In this document: piece by piece, positions 7,575-15,052 of the stretch
Layout: each line of letters begins with the position of its first letter
How positions within the stretch are numbered: position 1 is the stretch's first letter
Source: an uncultured Bacteroidales bacterium
Lineage (GTDB): Bacteria > Bacteroidota > Bacteroidia > Bacteroidales > Paludibacteraceae
NCBI GenBank assembly: GCA_937901225.1
Contig: CALCGX010000023.1
Span: 1-23,971, forward strand
Length of the DNA: 23,971 bases
Direction of reading: 5' to 3'
Notes under the pieces: generated by a model
Seen by the model: only the letters and a program-made list of their open reading frames with translations
What the model was told of the DNA's origin: nothing
Database searches by the model: none
Translations under genes and position numbers: made by a program

Positions 7575-9137
7575 TCAATGCCCCAACACAATGATTTTTG
7601 CCTCTTGGTTATTCATGCCAGGCATGGTTTCGCCTAACGGAGCATTGATATAAGTTGGGTCACATACGATATACTTGCGATTCTTATATACTAAATAATC
7701 GCCTTGTACATCTTGTGTAAATGCCACCGCAGTCGCCAAATGCCCAGGATAGTATAGGAGCACTACATCCAATCCCATTATATCTCGTATAATACGGGAG
7801 AAGAGAATAGAACGGTCCTCGCAATCGGCATATGGATAGTGCAATGTTTCGGCTGCAAAGAACGCGCGATCCCTACCCCATACTTTATCATCATATTCAT
7901 ACACAAATGCCGTTTGCACGAAATTCAATATCTTGTTTACCGCATCGCGTTCGCTTAAACCTGCAATAGATTGTTTGAGTGCAGGATATAGACTAGATTG
8001 AATCGACTTCTCCAACGGTGTATTCGCATACACTACCCAATGTGTAGTCACATCATCATTGAAATACGATGCAGGATAATTATTAAAGAAATCAATCGTA
8101 TTCTTATTTACTACAACATTGGCTGTCACACCATATTTTGATTGCAAATGGCGTGGTGTTGTCGGCTCAGCATCTAACTTCTGCTCTTGGCGCAATTGCA
8201 AAGACAGGGATTTCTCATGGTCAAATGCTGCCTCACAAATATGCAATTCGCTTTTACTGCAATTGATAGGATAGAACTTAATACCCTCCAATTCAAAGTA
8301 AGGCATACCCACGATGCTGTATTGACTTGCTACCAGCACATACAATCGTGTATCATCCATTGCCAAACGCACTCTATATCCAGACTGCGATAATAAGAAT
8401 GCTTGCATGAATACTGCCTCGTTGGTCTTGCCATACCTCTTCTCACTGATAGCTTGTAACATCTCCACATATCCCCAATCGCAGAGTGCTAGATTCTCGC
8501 GCACAGCCAATACATTGTTTAATGTGACATCATACGCCTTTGACGAAAGATGGCTCCAAGCCTTGGATAATTGTTTTTCGGATAGCCCCTCCAGTTTGAA
8601 GACATCATTCGTAGGAAAACCTACTGATACCAATGTTCCGTAGAACGATATTGCATAAGGCTTATATGGAATCTCTGGTTTTGGCTCCACAGGTGCTATT
8701 GGTTCTGGGGCTGGCTGTGGTTGGGGCACTTGTATCACATCATCCTTTACCAGAATCGGTGTGGATTCTTCCTTAGGCTGAGGTGTTGGGGCAGGCTTTG
8801 GCTGAGGCGTAGGTGCTGCATTATCCTCTTTCGGTAGCGGTGCTGGAGCTGGAGCTGGAGCAGGCGTAGGATTTTCATAGACTACAGGAGGTTGTGGTTT
8901 CTCCTCTTTGGGTGTTACTGCTGGTTGCGCGTTCCTATGTGCCCAACTATTTTGCATAAACTCCGCATATCGCTCATTTTGTCGCTTACGGAATGCATCA
9001 AACTCTGCTTGTTTGTCTGCCTTAAACTGATTAAAACGTGCGTTTTGTTGTGCTTTAAAATCCTCAAACGAACGCGATTGTGCAGAAAGAGTGGTTACTA
9101 AGGCAACTGCACCTATCAAAGTAAAAATACGTTTCAT
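7575..9137 (-). CDS. Secreted transglutaminase-like (cysteine protease fold) protein with proline-rich linker
   Basis: Starts at the ATG at 9137, giving signal peptide MKRIFTLIGAVALVTTLSAQ; an in-frame ATG four codons earlier is less fitting. Next comes a charged, probably helical segment (about 21-60, FKAQQNARFNQFKADKQ-like repeats), then a proline-rich linker (about 70-155) of PAPAPAPAP and PTPQPKP type that may span the cell wall or envelope. The C-terminal domain carries the transglutaminase-like triad: Cys439 in YADCEDRS, His466 in PGHLATAV, Asp493 in CDPTY. Such domains act as peptidases, amidases or cross-linkers; the substrate is unknown. All three residues are present, so it is likely active. 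It is followed at 25 bp by the LRR gene, suggesting a processing or adhesion pair. No clear consensus promoter was found just upstream. Confidence 0.8.
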   Translation of the reverse strand: MKRIFTLIGAVALVTTLSAQSRSFEDFKAQQNARFNQFKADKQAEFDAFRKRQNERYAEFMQNSWAHRNAQPAVTPKEEKPQPPVVYENPTPAPAPAPAPLPKEDNAAPTPQPKPAPTPQPKEESTPILVKDDVIQVPQPQPAPEPIAPVEPKPEIPYKPYAISFYGTLVSVGFPTNDVFKLEGLSEKQLSKAWSHLSSKAYDVTLNNVLAVRENLALCDWGYVEMLQAISEKRYGKTNEAVFMQAFLLSQSGYRVRLAMDDTRLYVLVASQYSIVGMPYFELEGIKFYPINCSKSELHICEAAFDHEKSLSLQLRQEQKLDAEPTTPRHLQSKYGVTANVVVNKNTIDFFNNYPASYFNDDVTTHWVVYANTPLEKSIQSSLYPALKQSIAGLSERDAVNKILNFVQTAFVYEYDDKVWGRDRAFFAAETLHYPYADCEDRSILFSRIIRDIMGLDVVLLYYPGHLATAVAFTQDVQGDYLVYKNRKYIVCDPTYINAPLGETMPGMNNQEAKIIVLGH

Positions 9138-9189
9138 GGTTATTATCATTTATTAAAATATTGTATTTGAAAAATTGCCTACGTGTTAG

Positions 9190-9237
9190 GGGACCACCAT
9201 AGGAGATCTGTGGGAGATCTGTGGGCTTTCGGTGGGC
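9190..9237 (-). repeat. 48-bp dispersed repeat, copy 1
   Basis: Aligns without gaps with 10204-10251: 40 of 48 bases agree. Shared blocks include GGGACCAC, TGGGA and TGGGCTTTCGGTG. The unit contains internal repeats of about 11 bp (GGAGATCTGTG). It lies between the transglutaminase-like gene and the DUF5106-thioredoxin gene. The rest of the 205-bp gap (9138-9342) shows nothing else recognisable. Confidence 0.75.
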
Positions 9238-9342
9238 TAAAAGGTGACCTTATGAAAAGTTCTCATCGGGCTACGTGACCATTTCGCGACCACTGTAGCA
9301 CATCTATTGCCTATTTGTATCATAACGGTGGCTCTCACTATT

Positions 9343-10152
9343 TTACTCATAATAACTAACAACTTTATCTATTTGTGCATCTTTTAGTACAACCCGTTTC
9401 TGAGTGTCTAATAGATATAAAGTAGGTAATGCTTTAATGTCGTATAGGTCTTGCCTATCTATCTCTGGTGCATATACGCTGAGCCATGCAGAGGGATAGT
9501 GTGCCTTTTGCCATGCTTCTACCTCATCGTCGATATATACCGCAACGACCAGCACACCTTTCTGCGCAAAATGAGCGTGTTGGCTTTCCAATTGTTGTTT
9601 CACATATTGACACTCCTCGCAATTCGGGTCGTGGAAAAAGAGTAATATATATTGGCTTTGTACACCATACAAATTCCCTTCCTCGCCAGTTTGGGTCTTG
9701 AAAGGAAAATCCGCAGCAAGCGTACCTACACGATTTCGTTGCACCATCGTGTATTGCTTTTGGTAGCGCGTATTGGTGGTGTAATCCGCTAACCGATGCG
9801 TGGCAGCATATTGCAAGAATAGCAGATACCGTTCATCGTTGCGATACGGTGAGTTAGGATCGTAGAGGTATTTCTCCGCCAATGTAAGAAACCGCGCGGT
9901 AGCGTTATTCTGCTCTGCCTTAGCAAGTAACTCTCCTATCTGCTTTGCTTGCTGGGTAGGAGTTTGCTGGGTTATGTGCAACAAGAAACGCGCAAAACGT
10001 TCTTCCGCTTCGCGGGATTCTACTGCTTGTTGGTTACTAAACGCAAATCCTTCCCACACGGAATACTGCGGTAGCAGGACTTGTGCTTTGATACAACTAC
10101 TAGTAAGTAGTAATTCACAGCAGAATGCAATATGTAAAAACAATGTCTTCAA
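9343..10152 (-). CDS. DUF5106-like / thioredoxin-fold exported protein
   Basis: Envelope protein with an N-terminal helical region resembling DUF5106 (ATARFLTLAEKYLYDPNSPY is characteristic) and a C-terminal thioredoxin-like domain. The domain shows the redox motif CEEC (Cys178 and Cys181 with the start used here) after LLFFHDPN, and the cis-proline in ALPTLYLLD. Such proteins are thought to reduce or shuffle disulfides in the Bacteroidota periplasm. Start: the only ATG is at 10221, but it lies inside a dispersed repeat (10204-10251) and would put about 26 residues before the hydrophobic core. A TTG at 10152 gives a compact signal peptide, MKTLFLHIAFCCELLL then SSCIKAQ, and is preferred. The alternative longer form ends at 10221. 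It is a single gene, apparently not tightly linked to its neighbours. Confidence 0.8.
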   Translation of the reverse strand: MKTLFLHIAFCCELLLTSSCIKAQVLLPQYSVWEGFAFSNQQAVESREAEERFARFLLHITQQTPTQQAKQIGELLAKAEQNNATARFLTLAEKYLYDPNSPYRNDERYLLFLQYAATHRLADYTTNTRYQKQYTMVQRNRVGTLAADFPFKTQTGEEGNLYGVQSQYILLFFHDPNCEECQYVKQQLESQHAHFAQKGVLVVAVYIDDEVEAWQKAHYPSAWLSVYAPEIDRQDLYDIKALPTLYLLDTQKRVVLKDAQIDKVVSYYE

Positions 10153-10203
10153 ATTACCACCAATATTTGTACCGAAGTGTACTAAAAGATGCCTGTATGT
10201 TTC

Positions 10204-10251
10204 GGGACCACGATTGGACATCTCTGGGACTTCTCTGGGCTTTCGGTGAGC
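10204..10251 (-). repeat. 48-bp dispersed repeat, copy 2
   Basis: Second copy of the element at 9190-9237, same orientation, 40/48 identical. It has internal near-repeats CTGGGACTTCT / CTGGGCTTTC. The two copies bracket the DUF5106-thioredoxin gene. The ATG at 10221 lies within this repeat, so it is a doubtful start codon. Confidence 0.75.
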
Positions 10252-10271
10252 AAAATGTAGGTTGTTTGTTA

Positions 10272-10301
10272 TATAGAAGTGGGCAAACGCCCACTTCTAT
10301 A
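10272..10301. terminator. Perfect 13-bp inverted repeat, possible bidirectional terminator
   Basis: TATAGAAGTGGGC (10272-10284) and GCCCACTTCTATA (10289-10301) pair perfectly over 13 bp with a 4-base loop. It lies just downstream of the last gene of the lipoprotein operon (ends at 10348). No clear U-tract follows on either strand, so it could instead protect RNA ends or be a REP-like element. Confidence 0.5.
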
Positions 10302-10308
10302 GATTCCG

Positions 10309-10326
10309 ACCGCCGCCTACGGCGGT
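10309..10326. terminator. GC-rich 7-bp hairpin next to the operon end
   Basis: ACCGCCG (10309-10315) pairs with CGGCGGT (10320-10326) around CCTA. It is 22 bp from the stop of the terminal operon gene and next to the 13-bp inverted repeat, so the two form a tandem hairpin pair. Confidence 0.45.
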
Positions 10327-10347
10327 AATAGCTAAATTGTTAAATAG

Positions 10348-12024
10348 TTAATTTTCTTTTCTGACACACCGCACACGGTAGTAAACATCATCCTTTCCTA
10401 AATCATAACTATCGTCACTTTTTTCAGCCCTTCTTCTTTCACCATCAGAATAAAAACTATATTGGTATGCGTAGCCTGATGAGTATTCATATTCAGTGCT
10501 ACTCCAATATCTAAAATAGGTATAGTAGCTAGCGGGGGGAGTATGCCACTTACTCGTCCATAAACCTATTTGCTTCTTATGAAAATACATTGTAGATAAC
10601 ACATCTATTGATGGTAGGATCCAATCATCATATCCTCCATAAGTAATGTTTTCACACACACTTTTTGCTTCATACCAATCTTTTCGATAATTGATATCTC
10701 CCAACTCGGGATAAACACGATAGGTCGTATTATTATATATGAAAGTAGGTAACAAGGCATAAGCAACTTGTTCTGGATCAACATTTAAGGTCTTACCATA
10801 TACGATTCCTATTGAGTTCTTAGAATAAGCACAAACATAATAAGTTTTTTTTCCTAAATCTTCTATTGTAATTTGCTTTTCAAACTGCATAGAAGATGTT
10901 TTAGGCACTCCAACTTTTATTGCATTTGCTTCATCTAACGTAGTATTTGATGAAGCATATATAAACCCACGTTCTGTATATTCAGGGTCACCTGCATCAA
11001 GGATATTTCCTATAAATTTTATTGTGGTAGCATCTATAACATCTACAGTAACTGTTTCTACTTTGGGTAAACTTACATCTGGTATAAACGCTACCTCATT
11101 TACACTATATGCCTCTCCTGCTGTATTAATTGCATATGCCCGAACGTAATAACTTTTTCCCTGAACCAAACCAGTGATTGATGCAGAAAATCTCTTACTC
11201 TCACTATGCTCTGAAGCTACCTTATTAATGCAATTACCAATAGTCGGCATAGGTGATTCGGAATATACAAATCCACGTTCTGAATATTTAGGGGATCCAT
11301 CTGTTATAATCTCACCATTTAAAGTTGCAGAAGTGGTTTTTATATTCGTAACAGCCAATGTATTGAGCGTTGCAAGAATAGGACCTATAGCAATAATTGT
11401 CAATTGTTTGCTACCATTATTAGATGTGATATGCATAATCGTTGTATTTTCACCGCTATGTAATTTTGCTCTATCAATGGTAACAATCAACGATTGTGTA
11501 GCACCTGCAGAAAGTACACCTTCCATCTTACTCACGGACTTTATCCATTCTGCTGTTGTGGTGATTTGCCACTCTAATGACTCTACACCATCGTTAAACA
11601 AATTAAATGAACGCGCTACATCATCTTGTAAAAATCCAAAATCAAGCGTATCAATATTTTCTTTTTTATCATTTACTACGCGCAATGATGGTGGCAATTT
11701 CTCTAATTGCACATCGCCTTTGGCTTGTTGTCCTGGTTTTACTTCGATGGTGCTACTTACGCCATCAAGATAACCAGTCTTGGTAATTAACAAAGTGTAT
11801 TTACCTGGATCCAATTCGGTAAACTCGAATTGTCCTTCGCTGCCAGTAATGGTCTTTAATCCACTTGGAGAGAGTTCTACACCTGCAGACTTGATTGGTT
11901 CACCTGTAGCCTTGTCAGCTACTACACCATAGATACTGCCAGGAAGTTCTACATCTGGCACACATGCTTGGTAAATGCCACAGATGAGCAAAATACCCAA
12001 GAAAAGATAAAGAGATTTTTTCAT
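10348..12024 (-). CDS. Multidomain surface lipoprotein: CpReg, BACON, two Fn3-like, DUF1566/FISUMP-like
   Basis: 558-residue exported protein. Residues 1-21 form a signal peptide with Cys21 in GIYQAC, a relaxed lipobox. Residues about 30-106 (IYGVVADKATGEPIKSAGVEL, FTELDPGKYTLLITKTGY) are a carboxypeptidase-regulatory-like/PEGA-like beta-sandwich. Residues about 110-213 resemble BACON (AEWIKSVSKMEGVLSAG, TIDRAKLHSGENTT). Two Fn3-like units follow, each with TSATLNGEI or a variant, SERGFVYS/TERGFIYA and YYVRAYAIN. From about 425 the C-terminus resembles DUF1566/Fibrobacter major paralogous domains: WYEAKSVCENI, WILP at 468-471, WSSTEY at 507-512, VRCVR near the end. It is the last gene of the operon, starting 3 bp after the preceding stop, and its first 45 codons are nearly identical to that gene. 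Probably displayed on the outer membrane; ligand unknown. Confidence 0.85.
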   Translation of the reverse strand: MKKSLYLFLGILLICGIYQACVPDVELPGSIYGVVADKATGEPIKSAGVELSPSGLKTITGSEGQFEFTELDPGKYTLLITKTGYLDGVSSTIEVKPGQQAKGDVQLEKLPPSLRVVNDKKENIDTLDFGFLQDDVARSFNLFNDGVESLEWQITTTAEWIKSVSKMEGVLSAGATQSLIVTIDRAKLHSGENTTIMHITSNNGSKQLTIIAIGPILATLNTLAVTNIKTTSATLNGEIITDGSPKYSERGFVYSESPMPTIGNCINKVASEHSESKRFSASITGLVQGKSYYVRAYAINTAGEAYSVNEVAFIPDVSLPKVETVTVDVIDATTIKFIGNILDAGDPEYTERGFIYASSNTTLDEANAIKVGVPKTSSMQFEKQITIEDLGKKTYYVCAYSKNSIGIVYGKTLNVDPEQVAYALLPTFIYNNTTYRVYPELGDINYRKDWYEAKSVCENITYGGYDDWILPSIDVLSTMYFHKKQIGLWTSKWHTPPASYYTYFRYWSSTEYEYSSGYAYQYSFYSDGERRRAEKSDDSYDLGKDDVYYRVRCVRKEN

Positions 12025-12027
12025 ATA

Positions 12028-14211
12028 TTATTGTAAATTAAACATAACTGGATCGCCATATGTATATCCATTGGATGTTCGAGCATACGCACGAACATAC
12101 CATCTACTTGAAGTCCAAACATTCAATGTTGTTTTTGTAGAGAAATTTCCTTCACCAGTTCCCGAAACAGACAATTTGGTACCAGTAGAAGCTGTTACGG
12201 AAGACGAAGTACCATATACAAATCCGCGTTCATAGTATGCAGGATTACCTCGATCATAAATTGTACCATTAAACTGTACAGAATAATCATAATAGACACC
12301 CCAACCCGAATCGATACCTGTTATATTGGTTACATTGTTTGTAGTAATAATAGGATCTTCTTTTATTTCTATGCTGAACGATTTAATATCACCATATATG
12401 ACTTTCTCGCCTTGACGTACAAATGCTCTTACATAGTATGTTACGCCAGCTTCCAGGTTTGTAATATCCATAGAGTAGATCCCCGTAATACTATTGGGTC
12501 GTTCTACTTTTTGATCGTTTATTGTTGGATAGCTTGAAGTACTATAGCAGAATCCTTGCATATGGTATTTGGGATCTCCTGCATAAGTAACTTGTCCTTT
12601 GAGCTTAGCTGAATTACCTTCAACATTGGTAGGGTCTAATGTCAAAACAGTGGCTTCTTGCCAAGTAGTAGTAAAAGAAACTACATTGCCATAAATGGGA
12701 TTACCATTTTGAATGACATACGCTCTATAATAATAGGTTGTTTCGTATTCTAAGTTGTTGACTGATAGAGAATAATCTCCTACACCATAGCCAGATACAG
12801 CACGTTTATTTGTACTAATACTTGGGTTAGAGTGGGTAGCATAGCAGAATCCTTTCTCTGTGTATGCAGGACTACCAATAGCGGATACATAGCCATAAAG
12901 TGTAGCTCCTGTAGAAGTTACAGATCTTGCGCTAGATGTAGATACTTGTGAAGGTTCGCTATGAATACCAAAGACTTTTGTTTCGCCATAAATATGCTTG
13001 TCGTTTTGGATTGCATAGGCACGCACATAGTATGTGGCAGATGATTGTAGGTTGGTTACCGTGGCACTAAATTTGCCAGCCTTCGTTCCATAATCTCTAA
13101 TTACATTATCACTTGCGGTTGGTTCAGGATTGGTTCCGTAGTAGAATCCTCTTTCTGTAAAACGAGGACTACCAACGTTAGTCATGGTTGCATTTAATAC
13201 TGCACTTTCTGCTATAACATCAATATCCGTGACATCATCTGTTGTGATTTCTACCGATTGTGCAATGGTAGAAAACTTAACTTCGTTTGAACTATATGAT
13301 ATACCAACATTATTAATCGCGTATGCGCGCACGTAGTACGTATCCCCCTCGATGAGTCCAGTTACAGCAGATGTATATTGTGTGTTGTTGTTTATTGTAG
13401 AAGTAATTTTAGCTATTGTGTTATCAATAGTAGGCATTGATGAGGTTGCATATACAAATCCGCGTTCTGTGTAAACAGGGTCACCTGCATCTAAAATTTC
13501 TCCTAGAAAATCAGCACTCGTCTTCGTGATATTTTGCACATCAATCATATTGAGAATTGGCTTGGTGTCACCGTATGCTCTGATTGTCAATTGCTTACTG
13601 CCATTATCTGATGTGATATGAACCGTAGTGGTGTTTTCTCCACCAGCTAACTTTTCACGATCGATAGTCAAAACTAAGGCTTGGGTACCACCAGCTTTAA
13701 GTGTTCCAGATGTTTTGCTTACACTTTTTATCCAATCGGCAGTATAGGTAATTTCCCATTCTAAAGAAGATTCTCCATCATTAAATATATTGAAAGAGCG
13801 TGATATATCCGATTTCTGCGCACCAAAATCTAATACATCAATATCCTCATTATCATTATTAACTACTCGCAATGACGGTGGCAATTTCTCCAATTGCACG
13901 TCCACATGTGTAGTTTGCCCTGTTTCTACTGTAATCATACCACTTGTATATTCTTTGTAATCCGTTTTTGCGATTACAACAGCATACCCTCCTTGTGCTA
14001 ATCCAGTAAACTCAAAGCAACCATCACTTCCTGTGACAGTAGTTGCTCCATTGGGATTCAAAGTTACACCAGCGGATTTGATTGGTTCACCAGTAGCCTT
14101 GTCAGCTACGACACCATAGATACTGCCTGGAAGTTCTACGTCTGGCGCACATGCTTGGTATATGCCACATATGAGCAAGATACCAAAGAAGAAATAAAGA
14201 GATTTTTTCAT
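12028..14211 (-). CDS. Multidomain surface lipoprotein: CpReg, BACON, five Fn3-like repeats
   Basis: 727-residue paralogue of the downstream gene. Signal peptide with Cys21 (GIYQAC), CpReg domain at about 30-106 and BACON-like domain at about 110-215 closely match it. It then carries five Fn3-like repeats of about 90-105 residues instead of two, each marked by GDPVYTERGFVYATSS-like and YYVRAYAIQN-like strings, and ends after the last repeat (YTYGDPVMFNLQ) without a DUF1566-like cap. The repeats are diverged from each other, so they are not recent expansions, while the N-terminal region is much closer to its neighbour. It sits 46 bp after the start of the upstream gene and 3 bp before the next one, in the same transcript. 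A stalk-like surface protein is inferred. Confidence 0.85.
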   Translation of the reverse strand: MKKSLYFFFGILLICGIYQACAPDVELPGSIYGVVADKATGEPIKSAGVTLNPNGATTVTGSDGCFEFTGLAQGGYAVVIAKTDYKEYTSGMITVETGQTTHVDVQLEKLPPSLRVVNNDNEDIDVLDFGAQKSDISRSFNIFNDGESSLEWEITYTADWIKSVSKTSGTLKAGGTQALVLTIDREKLAGGENTTTVHITSDNGSKQLTIRAYGDTKPILNMIDVQNITKTSADFLGEILDAGDPVYTERGFVYATSSMPTIDNTIAKITSTINNNTQYTSAVTGLIEGDTYYVRAYAINNVGISYSSNEVKFSTIAQSVEITTDDVTDIDVIAESAVLNATMTNVGSPRFTERGFYYGTNPEPTASDNVIRDYGTKAGKFSATVTNLQSSATYYVRAYAIQNDKHIYGETKVFGIHSEPSQVSTSSARSVTSTGATLYGYVSAIGSPAYTEKGFCYATHSNPSISTNKRAVSGYGVGDYSLSVNNLEYETTYYYRAYVIQNGNPIYGNVVSFTTTWQEATVLTLDPTNVEGNSAKLKGQVTYAGDPKYHMQGFCYSTSSYPTINDQKVERPNSITGIYSMDITNLEAGVTYYVRAFVRQGEKVIYGDIKSFSIEIKEDPIITTNNVTNITGIDSGWGVYYDYSVQFNGTIYDRGNPAYYERGFVYGTSSSVTASTGTKLSVSGTGEGNFSTKTTLNVWTSSRWYVRAYARTSNGYTYGDPVMFNLQ

Positions 14212-14257
14212 TGTTGTTATATTGTGATATTATATGAGAGCTTGCAATAAATCACCT

Positions 14258-15031
14258 TTAATAAATTGGCAAATTTTTAATACTTATATGTTCATTGGTG
14301 AATAAATTACCCTTTGAAGGGTCATATCCACTCACACAAAGTTTGATTGTCAATCTTTCCGCATTAGCAGGTACGTTTTCTATAGAGATGCTACCATTAC
14401 AGCCTACATATTCTAAAAGAGGTACGCGGATATTTCCATAACCAGAATCAGATTGATTACCTAAAGACATTGCTTGTTTTTCATACTGATTTCCTAAATT
14501 ATCATAGATGATAGTATAACTTCCAAAGCTTGCCTGTAACGTAAATTGAGAGATATCTCCAAAACCTACACTGGTTAACTTAAATTTGAACTCCACTTTT
14601 GAACCACTACGTCTGCAACTTATGATATCACACTTTAATCTATTATCGAAACTCTGAACAATGGTAGAAGAATAATCTTCCACTACCGTTCTTGTCATTT
14701 TGATTGTGATATTTGCTCCAGCAGTAGTTAATTCAATCTCTCCCTCTACATCTGCATAGAAATCTGCTGATGCAGTAATGGTATACTTCCCAACTTCCAA
14801 ATCCTCAAATTCATAGTATCCCTCCTTATTAGAATAAGTGGATAGATTGCCTGGGGTTACAACCACTTTAGCACCTGCAATCTTCTCGCCAGTTTCGCTA
14901 TCCACGACAGTTCCTATAAGGTTGGCAGTCGTAACGTTATTGTCTGGAGTATCTGGAGTATTAAATAATTCTCCACAAGACGCAAATAAGACAACGACTA
15001 AGAAAAAAAGAACGGATTTAATTGTTTTCAT
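14258..15031 (-). CDS. CpReg-domain lipoprotein with C-terminal domain shared with the upstream gene
   Basis: 257-residue predicted lipoprotein: signal peptide with lipobox LFASC, Cys19, followed by a Thr/Asp/Pro-rich spacer. Residues about 38-112 (LIGTVVDSETGEKIAGAKVVV, YYEFEDLEVGKYTITASADF) form a CpReg-like sandwich. Residues about 118-257 form a beta-rich domain I cannot name, starting near SFDNRLKCDI and ending EHISIKNLPIY. This domain is nearly the same as the C-terminus of the 16690-15053 protein; the DNA for its final 80 codons is identical over 241 bp. It lies 21 bp after that gene's stop. It appears to be the CpReg-plus-cap version of the longer neighbour, lacking BACON/ASH modules. 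Confidence 0.8.
   Translation of the reverse strand: MKTIKSVLFFLVVVLFASCGELFNTPDTPDNNVTTANLIGTVVDSETGEKIAGAKVVVTPGNLSTYSNKEGYYEFEDLEVGKYTITASADFYADVEGEIELTTAGANITIKMTRTVVEDYSSTIVQSFDNRLKCDIISCRRSGSKVEFKFKLTSVGFGDISQFTLQASFGSYTIIYDNLGNQYEKQAMSLGNQSDSGYGNIRVPLLEYVGCNGSISIENVPANAERLTIKLCVSGYDPSKGNLFTNEHISIKNLPIY
14266..14506 (-). repeat. 241-bp exact direct repeat, copy 1
   Basis: By reading both copies, 14266-14506 is identical to 15061-15301 (offset 795 bp). Each encodes the last part of the shared C-terminal domain. Differences begin at 14507 and become frequent further from the stop codon, and also just past the other end, as expected for a conversion tract. Confidence 0.9.
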
Positions 15032-15052
15032 TGCTCTAATTATTTATAGTTA

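Noticed and set aside
11174..11773. A 199-codon open frame on the + strand
   Set aside because: It is antisense to the BACON/Fn3-like lipoprotein, whose domains are clear; hydrophobic antisense frames are common there.
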